A DNA stretch of 64,000 nucleotides from Sordaria brevicollis (GCA_033439795.1 JAUTDP010000004.1:248001-312000), one strand, 5' to 3'. Positions 15,001 through 26,689 are shown, counted from the first letter of the stretch. A program made the numbers and translations. Notes: generated by a model not told the origin, from the letters alone.

Positions 15001-18000
15001 TAAAGAAGAGTATAACGAATATTTCTATTTAGTTTTTAAGTGCTTACGTATTACCTAATTTTTTATAAAGGTATTTAAATACGAATTTTATAAAAATTAT
15101 ATTAATTTCCTCGATTATTAGATTACTATAGAAAGGGTAATAATAAATCCCGAACGGGTGAAGGCGGTTTAAAAGTAATTAATGCCTAAATTTTTTTATA
15201 ATATCCAAATATTCTTAAAATTTATTAATTTTTACCGGCGGTTCGTATATTAATATTCTTATATAGTAGGGCTTATTACCGATTTATTGAAGGGAAATAA
15301 AAACGGGCGGAAATTAAATGTATTTTATTAGATTAAGGAGGTCGATAAAGTATTCCGGGCTTTAAAGGAAGCGTTTATAACGGTACCGATCCTTCGTTAT
15401 TAGGATTTAATTAAAAAGATTAAAGTTAAAACGGACGCTTCGTAAAGGGCTATTTCGGGAATTTTATCCTAATTTATAAAAAATATTTAATACCCCGTAA
15501 CGTTCTTTTTTAAAAAATTAATAAATATAGAATAATAATAGTATATAGGCTAATAAGGATTTTTCGCTATTATAATTAATTTAAATTATTAAATATATTA
15601 TTTAAAAGGATTTTTAGAGCTATTTATAATATTTATAAATTATAAAACGTTAAAGAGTATTATAGAATCGCCGGCGAATAATTTACGTAGAAGGTTAGTT
15701 CGTTAAATTTATTAATTATTTTAATTCGATTTCGAAATAAAATATCGGTCGGGGAAAACGAATTTAGCGGACGGTTTATTTAAGAAATTAAATTATATAA
15801 AGGGAGATATAATTTATAATAACGTTTTATTAACCCTCTAAAAAAAATTAGGCTTTATTTCGGAATTATTAAATATAATTAAAGAATAATTAAATTTTAA
15901 AATCCTATACCGATATAGAGAGAAATTTATAATTTACGCTTTCGTTAAATAAATTCGACGAATAATACGGTCTATTACTATTATAAAAGATATTTTATTA
16001 ATATAATTAATAAAAAGAATATTCCTTTAAATTTTACTATATAAAATCGTAAAGAAAATAATATACCGAAAAATCCCTTAAATACCTTCAACGAATTGGG
16101 AATTTTATATTATTATAAAGGGATTTTAGCCTAAAAATCTAAATTTAACCGAACGGGTAGCGATTATTTAATTTAAAGGGATTATAATCGGGGGATATAA
16201 ATTAAATAATTAAAAGGTTTTTTATTTTAAAGAACGGTTAATAATTCCTAAGGAAGGATTATTTTATAAAGAAATTTTACACTTTTATTATAATAATTTA
16301 AAGGCCGGTTATATAAATATATTTAAAACCTTAGAATTTATTAAAAGGAAATTTTATTAGGAGGGTTTTATATAAAACGTTTAAAAATACGTTACAAAGT
16401 GCGAATTATATTAGGGGATTTAAAAACCCCGATACTAATTTTATAGAAATTTCTAATCTTTATTAATACCCGAATAATTTTTCTAAAAAATTAATATTAA
16501 TTTTATTATTAACTTTCCGCCGAATTAAAAGGCCGACGGGAAAATATATAATGCTATTTTAATAATTATAAACCGATTTATTAAAATAATTTTATTTATA
16601 TTTATTATTAAAATATTTAATATAATTTTTATAACGTTCTTATTATATAAATACGTAAAATACCGATTCGGTTTACTATTAAAAATTATAAATAATAAGG
16701 ATAAATTATTTATTAACGAATTTTAAAAAGAATTTATTAAAACGCGTAGGATCCTACGAAAATTATTTATTATATTCTATTTATAAATAAATAAATAAAT
16801 AGAACGTTTATATTAAATTATTAAAAAGATTTTACGTATCCGAATTTTAGAAAGCGATTTTATATTTTAGAGTAAGGAATTCCTAAAAACGGAATTCGCG
16901 TATAATAATTCTACGTACGTAATTATAAAGGTTTTGCCGTTTAAAGCCTTATACGGCTATTATTTATATATAATCGAATACATCGAAGGGCGGAATCCTA
17001 TTAAAATTTAAAACGTAAAGGAATAATTACGAAAATTAAAGGAAATTCGTAAAATAATATAATATTATTAGAATTAAATAATAAAAACGTAGAAGAAGGG
17101 GTATAATAAAAAATATACGCCAATTAAATTCTAATTGGACGATATTATAAGCCTATTAATTAAGAATTTCCGATTTAAAAATAGGAAGTTAATACCTACG
17201 TATATTAAAATTAAAGTATTAAGGAGAATTAACTCTTAAATATATTAAATAATCCTATTAATATAATATAGCCGGATATATAATATCTTTTTAATTAATT
17301 TACTAGAATTTTAAAAGAGTAAAGAAAATAAAAATTACGAAATATTATTACCGGAATTATATAATAAATAGGAGGAGTAGGAAATTAAAGAAATTATAAA
17401 TTATTAAAGAATAAATATAGATTAAAGGTTTTTAATTAAATAAATAAAATAGCCTATAGAATATAATATTTAAAAATTTAAAAAATACTTCGAAAATGCG
17501 TAAAAAGCGTTCTCTAAATATTAGAAAATTAAATAAAAATATTATAAAAAATAAAATAATTAATATAAATAATATAATAAAAATTTATTATTTTATAATT
17601 ATAGAGAATAATAAACGCCGAATATAGTGTGAAATATTATATATAAAATTTAATAAGCGAGTAATTATTATATACTTTAACGGAGACGGGAATTAAAAAC
17701 CTAATTATTAATAAGAAGAGAAATATTATCATCGGCGAAAAATTTACGTAATAGAACGAATTAAGGGTAATTTATATTGGAAATAAAGTACCCGGGAATT
17801 AATAATTTAATTTTAAATATCTTAATATAATATTAATTAAAAAGTAATTATACCGAGCCGCGAATTAAAATTATAAAGAGTTTAAAAAATCCGAATATTA
17901 AAACCGGAAGAAAAACCTCTTTAATATTTTTATTAAACCGGGAATTCTCCGTCCGATAAGGATAGGTAATTAAATTAAAAAGATTTAAAATAGCCAGTAA

Positions 18001-19227
18001 ATTCTTTATTAAAATTATAAAAAATCCAATATATTAAAGGAAGAACCGTTTTAATACTTTTTATTAGATTAAAGATTCTCCGTCTAATAAGGATAAAATA
18101 ATTAAATTAAAAGAATTTAAATTAATTAGTAAATTCTTTATTAAAATTATAAAAAATCCAATATATTAAAAAGAGAACCGTTCTAATACTTCCTATTAAA
18201 TTAAAAATTCTCCGTTTAATCAAAACGAAATAATTAAATTAAGAAAATTTAGAGCCAATTAGTAAATTCTTCCTTAACGTTTATTCGTAAGCGGCGTTAA
18301 AAATTGCCGGCCCTAAAGTAATTATAATAATTTAGGCCGTAAAGAAGTTTATAACCGATTAATAAATATAAATATTAATAAAATTCTTTAAATTAAAGAA
18401 ATATAATAAATTACTAGCTACGTAAAATAAATAATCGTCGATCGATAATATAGTTTAAAATACTTCCAATTTCCGAAAATAAATAATATATATTAAAGTT
18501 TTATTAACCTAATTAACCGGTTAAAGTTAATAAATCCTTTTTTATATTTTAGGGATTATAAGGGTTTAATTTTAAAAAAAAGAAAAGTATTTCGGATTAA
18601 ATTTTAAAACCGATTCCGAATAAAATTCTAATCCTAATTCGGGATAAAATTTCTATCCTACTTCGGAACTCCTTCGAAATCCTTAATTATTTAAAATAAA
18701 ACGCTTCCTATCCAGGGAAAAAACGCAAAAGAAAAAGAATATTAAAATAGTAAATAAAGCGCGCAATATATAGAAATTAAACCGTTTTGGAATCGGCTTC
18801 TAAATAACCCTAGGGGGCGAATATTAACCGTAGAACCGATTAACTACTATAATATTATAGCCAATAAACGTAAAAATATTAATATAATATAAATAGCCGG
18901 AATAAACGGAGATTATTACTTCGTTCAATATATCGATATAAATATTACCGGTCGGTTTTTAAATCTTTTAATAAAATTACTTAGTGTAGAAGTATCGCTC
19001 CTATAAATACCGCGGTAATTATTACATAGTAATACGGTTTAAGGATTAAATTAATTAAAGGGGGGAGTAACGTTAATATATAAAATAGGAACGGATAGTT
19101 AAACGGTATAATAAAACCGAAGCGTAGTATAATATACGAATAGAAAATAGGGTTTTCCAAAATAGGAAATAAAGTTTTCTACGGATTATAATAATTAATA
19201 TTAAAATTATAAGGGATTATAGCTTTT

Positions 19228-19242
19228 AAAAGGGGGGATAAT
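19228..19242 (+). other. Polypurine tract
   Basis: The run AAAAGGGGGGATAAT lies directly before the right LTR, the place and composition expected for the plus-strand priming site of an LTR retrotransposon. Confidence 0.7.
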
Positions 19243-19528
19243 TATAAGGGTATTATTAAGAAGGTTTAGGGGGACCCGTATAATTAGGGTATAATAGCCT
19301 AGGACGACGGATAAAATAGCGGATAAAATAAGGATAGTAGGATATAATATGGAGGAAAGGATTTCGGAGTCCGGGCGCCGACCGTTTTGGACTTATAGGG
19401 AAGCGTATAAATATAAAAGAGGATAATTCTTAATTAGAGATTTATATTTAATTAGGTTAAAGTCTTTCTCTTAGAATAGACCTATTTTGTGCGACCTGCT
19501 CTTACCCTCTCGTACCTGTGACTTTACA
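19243..19528 (+). repeat. Right LTR of the nested Gypsy element
   Basis: It is the same length (286 bp) as the left LTR. It starts TATAAGGG (RIP form of TGTAAGGG) and ends TTTACA. It is followed by the target duplication ATTTT. Its last 100 bp keep more G+C than the left copy, while its first 100 bp keep less. Confidence 0.85.
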
Positions 19529-19533
19529 ATTTT
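19529..19533. repeat. Target-site duplication, right copy (ATTTT)
   Basis: Identical to the five bases before the left LTR at 11740-11744. Confidence 0.8.
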
Positions 19534-21780
19534 CTAGCGTAAAAACGTATAGAAGTCTAATAATCTTCGAAATTACCGGGTCCGGAGATTTTAAAAATTC
19601 GCTATCGATAAACTCGAATTAATATTATAGAATATCCAGATTAGGGAATCCCTAGTTATAACGCTTAGTAGGAAATTCCTTATTAAAATTAACGTCGTTA
19701 TAAATATATTTTATATCGTCGATTATATTCATCGAAAATATTAAAATTATATACTCTTATAGCGGATCCCTTTATTTAAATTATTATTATTAAAGGGGCC
19801 GAATATTATATTCATTCTAAGCCTTCTAAGCTATTAATAATTTAATAAATAGATATTTCCCAATTTTATTCTTCCCGGCCAATTCCGGATATTATTTCCA
19901 ATAATATTAATTACTATAATTAAAATTTTAATATACGTTATAAGGGTCCTAGGGGAATTCCTTCTAGGCTTTATATTTATATAAATTTTCACGAGCTAAA
20001 AATATTTAATTAATAAAATATATAGTAATTACTATTAAATTTAATAATTTCGGCGATAATTTAATTAAATATAATAATTTCAATAATTATATTATTATTC
20101 GGACTTCCAATTAGGACGAATAAATATATTTATAGAAAGTTATCGCGAAATTATATATATTCGTCGTTTAATCCGATAAGAAATTTAGTAACTAGAAACG
20201 AATTAAGGAATTAGTAATTAATATTTAAATTACATATTTTATTATAAATATTAATAAATTTAGAATTAAAATTAAGAACGGAAATATAATTATTAATAAT
20301 AAGGTTTATAAATTTAATTACTAAATTCTAATATACCGAACCCAATTAATTTATTTTAAAGACGTATTCCTAAAAACGTTTAAAAGCTTTTTTAATAATC
20401 TATAAACGTTTTAAAAGCGGGGTTAAATATTTAAAAATTTAATAGGCTATACCGTTAATATAAATTATAAGGATGGAAACGAATTATCTTTAATAAAATT
20501 CCTAATCCCGGAGGCCTTTAAAATAAATTTTTTAAATATTCTTCAAGTTTTTTAGTTTAAAAGGTAAGACCGGGTATTTATCGTATTTAAAACCGTTAAA
20601 AAAGCTATAAATACTAATAAAATCGTATATAATTCTATATTATTTAATCTAAAGGGCTCTATTAGTATTTAAAAGAATAGGGAACTTTTCGTAATTAATA
20701 ATTTAGGGTAATACGCCTATATTAAAAATTGGATAAAAGGTAAATAATTTTACGAATAGAATATTCGGGTTTTTTAAATACTAGTACGCGAAGAAATATT
20801 ATATAACGGCGGTAATATAATTATAAAACCCTAAATATTAATTAGATTTAATAATAATGAAAATAATAAAAGGGTAAATAAAGATATATTTAAATATATT
20901 ATAAATATAAGTAATAAAAAAGCTAAATTTTTATTTTATTCATATTTAATATTTTATATTATTAGGTTAATTTTAAAGAATAAACGAAGGAAATCGAAGT
21001 AATTCAAATATCTTATCGCAATAATGCTACGGATAATAAATCTAAAATTATAGCGGTAATAAAGGCGTCGTTTCGTAATTCGAAGCGTTTTAATATATTA
21101 TAATCTATAATTCGGCCGTAATATTATCGGGGTATATTAAATTATTAATCGATTTATATATTTTTAATTATAAATTATGATAATTTTATAATTAGAAAAT
21201 TGCTAATTATAATAATATTATAATTGAAAAATCCTAATTCGTAATAGTATAAAATTAATTTAAAGGTAAATAACCCGAATACCGAAAAAAAACCGATAAA
21301 AATTCGAAATATAATTATAAATTGAAATATTATAATTCTAATTTAAAGGTTATTAATATTAAATTAAAAACAATTATATAAAATCGTCGTCGAAGTGTAA
21401 TAGCGTAGTAATAATATTATTTAATTGAAAAAATTTGTATTCTAAAAACGGGTCTACGTTTTAAAATATACTTCTACTATACCTACCGGAATACCTATTT
21501 AGCAAGTAAGTAGGGTACGCCGTTACGTACGTAAATATACGTATATATATTATATTATATTTACGTTCCTATTAAACGGTTAGATTCTAAGTTCGAACTA
21601 ACGAAAAAAAGGAAGGAATATATTTTTCGAAGTTTTAATATACGCAAATTCCGGGCTCATGATTTATTAAATCTATATAATTGGGACGAATGGAATAAGG
21701 AGGAGGAATAGATAAAAAGAAGGATGAAGATTTAATCATTAAAGAAAAGGAAAAAGAGAAAGAGCTTGCCGGGTAGGTAA
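19534..21780. other. RIP-degraded repeat sequence of unresolved origin
   Basis: The sequence is AT-rich, with stop codons in all frames. It should contain the 5' part of the Copia element cut by the Gypsy insertion, but I could not identify a convincing gag. At 20700-20900 and 21490-21660 the plus strand has longer translatable stretches; the second vaguely resembles the end of a Copia integrase (YVPIKRxDSKF). No confident family call is possible. Confidence 0.35.
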
Positions 21781-22112
21781 ATAAGCTATTTATATATATA
21801 TAATAAAAAAGATAAAATAATCTGAAATTATATCACGATATCCATCTGGTGAGATCTCCAATAATATCCTCGTGCTTTCCGGAATGTTCAAAGTGATCAC
21901 AGGTAGAATGACCATAATTCCGGACAACCAAAACCATTAAAGGGCATCAACGACCTATTTGTCCATTTTTCCTTTGTATAGAACAAACTGTTTCTTCCAT
22001 TGCACTTGCAGCTCGTCATCCTTTTTCACGCCGATCTACAAATATAACAGGTGCCCGAAACCCCTCGACTTCAATCCCTTCATCTTGCAGCCCATCATCC
22101 CCAATACAACAG

Positions 22113-22150
22113 TGCAGTCACTCACTCACTCACTCACTCACTCACTCACG
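22113..22150. repeat. (ACTC)n microsatellite just upstream of gene A
   Basis: About nine ACTC units end a few bases before the ATG at 22153. Similar pyrimidine-rich CACT tracts occur at 38756-38790 and at 63588-63606 (upstream of the ZIP-like start), so this may be a leader feature of genes in this genome. Confidence 0.6.
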
Positions 22151-22152
22151 AC

Positions 22153-22596
22153 ATGAACTCCTCGCAGCCCATTACCCTCACTAACAAAGTCCTCGAGGAG
22201 CGTATACCCTCCATAGGCTGGAATGTGATGTTGCTCCTTATCCTCGCCAATCTTATGGGCTGGACCATCACGATGTTTATCAAAGATATCGAGACCCTTC
22301 AGGAAGAGCAACTCAAACAGCTAGAGCTCATAGCCATGGGCTCGTACACCACCAGCACCAGCATGGTCACCCTTCTCGAAACCCTCAACAGGTTGCAAAG
22401 CGAGGTCCAGGCCCAACAGCAAAGGAGTGCAGACCAAAACCAACTGATCGCGGAGTTCATGAAGGAAATGCCGGATCAGTGGAGAAGGATCATTGCTGTG
22501 TTGGAGAAATTGGCTGCGTGCAATGAGATTTTGCATCAGCAGTTGGCGATGGAAGAGGGGAAGGGGGAGGAGCCGGTAGAGGGTGCGGGGGCTTGA
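22153..22596 (+). CDS. Gene A: small single-pass membrane protein with coiled coil
   Basis: The predicted 147-residue protein is of a kind I do not recognise. I chose the ATG at 22153 because the sequence before it is a microsatellite encoding Ser/Leu/Thr/His repeats; an upstream in-frame ATG exists at 22051. Residues about 22-43 form one hydrophobic segment. From about 46 to 130 the chain is rich in Leu, Gln and Glu with heptad spacing, as in a coiled coil, and the end is acidic and Gly-rich. No signal peptide or catalytic motif is visible. It shares the TM-then-coiled-coil layout of the B and C genes nearby but not obvious sequence. It lies at the edge of the RIP block, 1.3 kb left of broken B1. 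It could be single-exon; no intron signals are needed. Confidence 0.6.
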   Translation: MNSSQPITLTNKVLEERIPSIGWNVMLLLILANLMGWTITMFIKDIETLQEEQLKQLELIAMGSYTTSTSMVTLLETLNRLQSEVQAQQQRSADQNQLIAEFMKEMPDQWRRIIAVLEKLAACNEILHQQLAMEEGKGEEPVEGAGA

Positions 22597-22934
22597 GTCA
22601 AGTTACCTTACCTTGGCGGGGGAGAATACATGTAGAGATGAAGGGGTTTTTCTCGGTGTGGTGAGTCTCAATTTTCGTTTAACCCGTGGGTACATGTACC
22701 TGCCCAGGGGCAGTTTACGGAAGTCGAGAAACACACTCCTTGCTAATGCGTTCCTGCTTGTCATAGGAACTACGTGAGCTACGAGATGGGTAGATGGAGC
22801 GTAGTGTACGGAAGGAGCTGTTGACGGGACTTAAACAGCACTGGGAGAAGTCACGAACTCATGGTAGAGACTGAAACGCAGGGGCAAGAAATCCACTACC
22901 AGGATTCGAGACACGCATAAAGGGAAAGCAGAGA
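22597..22934. other. Intergenic, no gene seen
   Basis: This is the 3' flank of gene A. Nothing beyond short chance open frames is visible. Confidence 0.4.
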
Positions 22935-22942
22935 AAGCCCAC
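22935..22942. repeat. 8-bp target duplication of MITE 1, left (AAGCCCAC)
   Basis: AAGCCCAC occurs exactly at both ends of the inverted-repeat element (also at 23301-23308). Confidence 0.85.
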
Positions 22943-23300
22943 CAGCGCTAGAAACAAGTCAAATCAAGCAAGTTTAATACCTTACTTGACTTGAGTGGGT
23001 CAAGTAAAAGCCTTATACTTGCTTGCTTGAAACTTGCTTGACTTGCTTGACAATACTTATCAGTTTCTTATCGGAGCTTATCGAAGCTTATCGGAGTTTA
23101 TCGAAGTTTATCGGGACCTTATTATTAATTATTTAACCGGTGGATCAACTTTTAGATAGGTCCAAAAGGCTTAGCAAGTTAGTCAAGCAAGCAAGACCGC
23201 TTACTTGACTTGATCAAGCAAGTAAGGACCTTTACTTGACCTACAACTTGCAAGTACTTGCTTATACTTGCTTGCGATACTTGACTTGTTTCTACCGCTG
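22943..23300. mobile_element. MITE 1: 358-bp hAT-type nonautonomous element
   Basis: The ends are inverted repeats: CAGCGCTAGAAACAAGTCAA on the left, and the complement of the right end reads CAGCGGTAGAAACAAGTCAA. The flanking 8-bp duplication AAGCCCAC is perfect. Termini of the CAGNG form plus an 8-bp duplication are typical of hAT elements. The interior has many CAAGCAAG/CTTGCTTG words in both orientations and a TTATCGRAGYTTATCG repeat; these could be transposase-binding sites. There is no coding capacity. Confidence 0.85.
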
Positions 23301-23308
23301 AAGCCCAC
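23301..23308. repeat. 8-bp target duplication of MITE 1, right (AAGCCCAC)
   Basis: Identical to 22935-22942. Confidence 0.85.
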
Positions 23309-23423
23309 ACGTCACTTCAAGGTACCTCTACCATTTCAGCACTGGAGCATTTCAAAATAATTGTATTTATGTCGAGAACTGCGTACAAATACATGTTGTA
23401 AAAATCGATGATTGAGCTTCCGT

Positions 23424-24010
23424 CTAGGGGAAGTCCATCCTATAGCTTGCGCCTGTGTCTTCCTCCGAATACTTCTCACCTGGCTTAACATCACCGTCTT
23501 CATCACCCTCCTCACTATCCTGATCATTGCCGACTTCCTCGATAGCCCGGTTCTTGAGCAGTTCTGCACATGCATCCAAGTGTCTGGTGAAAGAAAATAA
23601 GTCCTCATACCACGACGAGTCGGAGTCCTTTAGGAGCCTTGGGTTGGCAATAACGGCTTTCAGCGTACCGAACCTTTCGTTCTCATCGAGGAAGTAATTA
23701 AGTATCCAGGCCTGCTGATGGTCAACGCTCCTGACCAAGTCTTCAGTTCTCTTGAGGCCCTCCTTGAGATCCGCTTTGATCTCCTCAACGTCTTCGCTTG
23801 TCTTCTTCAGCTGCTCGAAGTAGAGCATTTGACACTTGGTCTGCTTACGGCTCTCCTCCAAAGCCAGGATATGAAGGGCGATCAGTTTCGCTGAGTCCTG
23901 TCTTCTGCTGGAGTTGAAACGCCCGGGTCTCAGCCCTTTCAAACTCCCTAGCCTCATTTTCACGCTGCTGGGCTTTCTCGATCCTCTCCGTGGCTTCCCC
24001 AAGGGAAAAG
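23424..24010 (-). pseudogene. B1: 5'-truncated and frameshifted copy of the B family
   Basis: The C-terminal 150 residues match intact B2: a coiled coil, then the motif WILNYFLDENERFG, then RHLDACAELLKNRAIEE and a very acidic tail. Further upstream the homology moves to another frame (a stretch reading ERIEKAQQRENEAREFERAE matches B2 residues 173-190), so a frameshift lies at about 23880-23905. Homology stops near 24010: the membrane segment and N-terminal 170 residues of B2 are missing. The open frame running to 24041 begins in non-homologous sequence. It is most likely a decaying paralogue. Confidence 0.7.
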
Positions 24011-24273
24011 AAGGGAAAACCTGCACGTTATGGTACGGCACCGGTCACATGATAGAGGTACATTTTCACTGATAAATCCTGATTCACTCCCATTTATCTT
24101 TCATCCCACGAGGGGCACTGTTATTGGCTCGTTATTAGGTATCTATATGAATCTATAGAGCCGTATAGTAAAGGAGATTTTCGGTATTGAAGCCTTTACC
24201 ATGAATCCATTTGATGTTAAGAGCTATGTACCTCTACACGTGATACACAAACTCAAAACTGTTCCTCGCCCTT

Positions 24274-24281
24274 ATAGGAAG
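24274..24281. repeat. 8-bp target duplication of MITE 2, left (ATAGGAAG)
   Basis: ATAGGAAG is repeated exactly at 24851-24858. Confidence 0.85.
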
Positions 24282-24850
24282 CAGCGCTAGAGATAAATCA
24301 ATTCAATTCAACTTGAGGTTATATTTAATTTGCCCCACTCAAATACGACCTATATTTGAATTGAATTGAATTGATTTGATTTGATTTGCTAATTTATTAT
24401 ATATCACCACATATTTTCTGGAGTTTTGACCTCGAAATTGGACATTTTTTTTTCTTTTCTAGCTTCCTATCCAGTTACCGAGGGCAATCGAGGGTGGTTG
24501 CGCTTGACCAGGGTGATGTGCGATGTAACTTTACGATACTCGATTTGGTCGGTCTGGCGTGCTGCAGTAGTTTGGAAAACCCAGAACATTTTTTGGTGGT
24601 CTGTGCGGCCAGATGTAGTGCCTGAGGGTTGATTGAGGTGCAACGATCTTTCAGGGGTCAAAAATATATATTTTGCCGGCTATAACCCTAACCTAAGGAT
24701 ATTGCCGGAACGCCAAGAAGGCGGGCAAATCGGTAAATCAACTTTGAGGTTCAAGTTGATTTGTAAATATCCCAAGGACCTTAAGTTGAATTGATTTATA
24801 TTTGATTTGAGTTATATTTGGTAAATAAAGTTGATTTATCTCTAGCGCTG
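24282..24850. mobile_element. MITE 2: 569-bp hAT-type nonautonomous element
   Basis: Perfect terminal inverted repeats CAGCGCTAGAGATAAATC are flanked by an exact 8-bp duplication. The interior holds multiple TTGATTT/AAATCAA words near both ends. A block at 24703-24730 (GCCGGAACGCCAAGAAGGCG) is shared with MITE 3 at 59878-59905. Short open frames inside do not look like protein genes. It lies in the 160 bp downstream of B2, ending 30 bp past the stop codon of B2. Confidence 0.88.
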
Positions 24851-24858
24851 ATAGGAAG
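24851..24858. repeat. 8-bp target duplication of MITE 2, right (ATAGGAAG)
   Basis: Identical to 24274-24281. Confidence 0.85.
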
Positions 24859-24879
24859 TCCATCCTGCAACCTCCACCA

Positions 24880-25863
24880 TTATTTTGTTCCAAACCCCTT
24901 ATACTCGGTTTTGCCTTCGTCGTCCTCCAGCTCCTTCGCCTCTTCGATGGCCCGCTTCTTCAACAGCCCCGCACATCCATCCAAGTGTCTCGAGTGAGTA
25001 AACAAGGCCTCGTAATCCGCATCGTCCTCCTTCAGGAGCTTCGAAGTAGCAATCACATGCTTGAGGATGCCAAACCGCTCATTCTCATCCAGGAAGTAGT
25101 CCAGCACCCAACTCGAGCGATGCTCGACTCCCCTAATAAGATCCTCATGCCTGTCGAGGCCCGTGTGGAGCGTCTTCTCCATCTTCTCGGTGCTTTCCCT
25201 AATTCTCTGCTGCTCCTGGAGACACAGGACTTGAAGCTTGGTCTGCCTCTTGGACTCAAGCATCTGGTGACGGAAGAACGCGCGGGTCTCGAGCCTTTCG
25301 TTCTCTCTCGCCCTCATCTCGCGCTCCTGGGCATCCGCCATGCGCTCCATTGCTTCTCTTTGCTTCCTGGTCTCTTCCAAAGTAGCGAGCTGGAGTTCAA
25401 AGACTTTCTCGGAGATGTCCACCTGGTGAGCGCGGTAGAAGCGCGTCTCTTGGGTGTTGACGACTTGGGCGTCTTGATCCCGGTCTTGGATCTCTTGCGC
25501 GTCTCGCTTCTGTCTGAGCTCCCTCTGCCGCTTTAACCTTCTCCTCCTCTTCACCTTGCACCACGTGGAAATGAGGTTGCTGAAATGAGGGAAGATGAAG
25601 AAGAAAAAGTTGAAGATGCCGGAAAGGTTGGAGTAGAAGGCGAAACCGGAGGCCCAGGGCTCGGCTATGAATGGACCTGGTGCCGACTCGACTGTTCGGC
25701 GGAACAAGTTGGCGGTGGACTGGGGATCTTGGGAGTTGATGAGTGCTGATATGGAGGAAGTAAGGAACCGAGCGATGGTGGTTATTCTCCTGGCCGTCAT
25801 GTTTGCCGATTGCGATGTGTTGTTGTTGTTGATGGGCGCGAGGTCTTTGGGGATCGTAGGCAT
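24880..25863 (-). CDS. B2: intact membrane-anchored coiled-coil protein (B family)
   Basis: This predicted 327-residue protein, read in one exon from an ATG, belongs to no family I know. Residues 1-78 are Ser/Thr/Asn-rich. About 79-101 is a very hydrophobic, Phe-rich segment (probable membrane span). 103-120 is strongly basic (KVKRRRRLKRQRELRQKR), which would place the C-terminal part in the cytoplasm by the positive-inside rule. 120-245 is rich in Glu/Gln/Arg with coiled-coil character. Residues 252-265 read WVLDYFLDENERFG, the segment best conserved in B1 and recognisable in B3, followed by RHLDGCAGLLKKRAIEEAK. It is the only undamaged B copy, so it is the likely functional one. A TATA-like ATATTTAT lies at 25996-26003, 133-140 bp before the start. 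Confidence 0.7.
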   Translation of the reverse strand: MPTIPKDLAPINNNNTSQSANMTARRITTIARFLTSSISALINSQDPQSTANLFRRTVESAPGPFIAEPWASGFAFYSNLSGIFNFFFFIFPHFSNLISTWCKVKRRRRLKRQRELRQKRDAQEIQDRDQDAQVVNTQETRFYRAHQVDISEKVFELQLATLEETRKQREAMERMADAQEREMRARENERLETRAFFRHQMLESKRQTKLQVLCLQEQQRIRESTEKMEKTLHTGLDRHEDLIRGVEHRSSWVLDYFLDENERFGILKHVIATSKLLKEDDADYEALFTHSRHLDGCAGLLKKRAIEEAKELEDDEGKTEYKGFGTK

Positions 25864-25995
25864 TTTATTAGTATAGGTAGCGATGGGGTTTGTTTGGTTG
25901 ATGATAGTGGTTTATTCCGTTGATCATTGTCGATGAATGATAATGAGCTATCGAGAAAAAAGGTAGGAGGATGTCTAACTGAGCAGGAAAGGAAA

Positions 25996-26003
25996 ATATT
26001 TAT
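25996..26003 (-). promoter_or_regulatory. TATA-like element upstream of B2
   Basis: The minus strand reads ATAAATAT about 135 bp upstream of the B2 ATG. Similar motifs in similar positions precede C1 and C2. Confidence 0.35.
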
Positions 26004-26373
26004 GGAGAAATGGTAAAGTCTGCCCTGGGAGGTTCAGCTTCAGTGAAACCACTTTGTGGGTCGTGACAAGGTGAAGTGCTTCGCAACTCAGAGTGAATGT
26101 GTTTGAAGCCAATCCCCACCAAAACCTTTACGGCGAACGGCACGTTGCTTTGAATGGACACTCGTAGTGTACCTTTAGGTTACGGCGGAGTGAATGGCAA
26201 AAGTGAAGCACGGGGGGAGACTTGAACTTTGAAGTATGAAGTGGAAGTTATGCCGCCGCTTACATTGCCCGGGGATAGAGACGGATACGAATAATCTACA
26301 ACTCTTGGTCGTATTCCGTCTACATCGGACACTTCAACAGTTTTAGCCAGGTGATCATGTCTTTTCGTCACTT
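26004..26373. other. Intergenic, no gene seen
   Basis: The region between B2 and the B3 fragment contains only short chance frames. Confidence 0.4.
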
Positions 26374-26689
26374 CTATAAACGGTTGTTCATCTCATCTAT
26401 ACCGCTCGCCGACCATTGGTTATCATGGTTCCAATAGCCCGGGTTCCTCTCACAGTTCTGGTCCCCGTCCTCCTCCATGTAGTTCACTTTTTGATCAACT
26501 TCGTTGGTCAATCGGTCTGTATATAACGCTATGGACCCAGACTCAAGGGAGAAGAAGGCCTCTCTGTTGTGAAAAGCTTTGTTTTCCACAATGAGCTTCG
26601 AATCTGTCAACACTGCTTTGAATGCTCCAAACCTCTCGTTCTCATACCCGTAGTACCTGCAGTCAAGCATCCAGTCTGTCCTGTACTGA
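26374..26689 (-). pseudogene. B3, C-terminal fragment
   Basis: Minus-strand translation from the element border reads QYRTDWMLDCRYYGYENERFG, a damaged version of the B-family WVLDYFLDENERFG region. A divergent C-terminus with an acidic stretch follows. The N-terminal part of the same copy lies at 27663-27911, on the other side of the 973-bp inverted-repeat element. Confidence 0.7.

Larger units (their letters stand above)
11745..19528 (+). mobile_element. Complete RIP-degraded Ty3/Gypsy LTR retrotransposon, nested insertion
   Basis: The element is 7,784 bp long, with 286-bp LTRs at both ends and a 5-bp target duplication. Plus-strand translation with stops shows gag from about 12060 and a CCHC-type zinc knuckle near 13627-13680 whose cysteines are mutated to tyrosine (the RIP TGT-to-TAT change). 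Reverse transcriptase lies at about 14600-15120, with active site YFNDILIYSN near 14967-15000. RNase H (KTDAS box) is near 15412-15480. Integrase with its HHCC-like entry and core lies at about 16260-16900. This order (RT-RH-INT) defines Gypsy. No intact frame remains, so it cannot make protein. Confidence 0.88.

Noticed and set aside
22051..22152. Upstream ATG adding 34 residues to gene A
   Set aside because: The added stretch is largely encoded by the ACTC microsatellite.
24680..24700. CCCTAACCTAA word suggesting an internal telomere repeat
   Set aside because: A single short occurrence inside MITE 2; no array.
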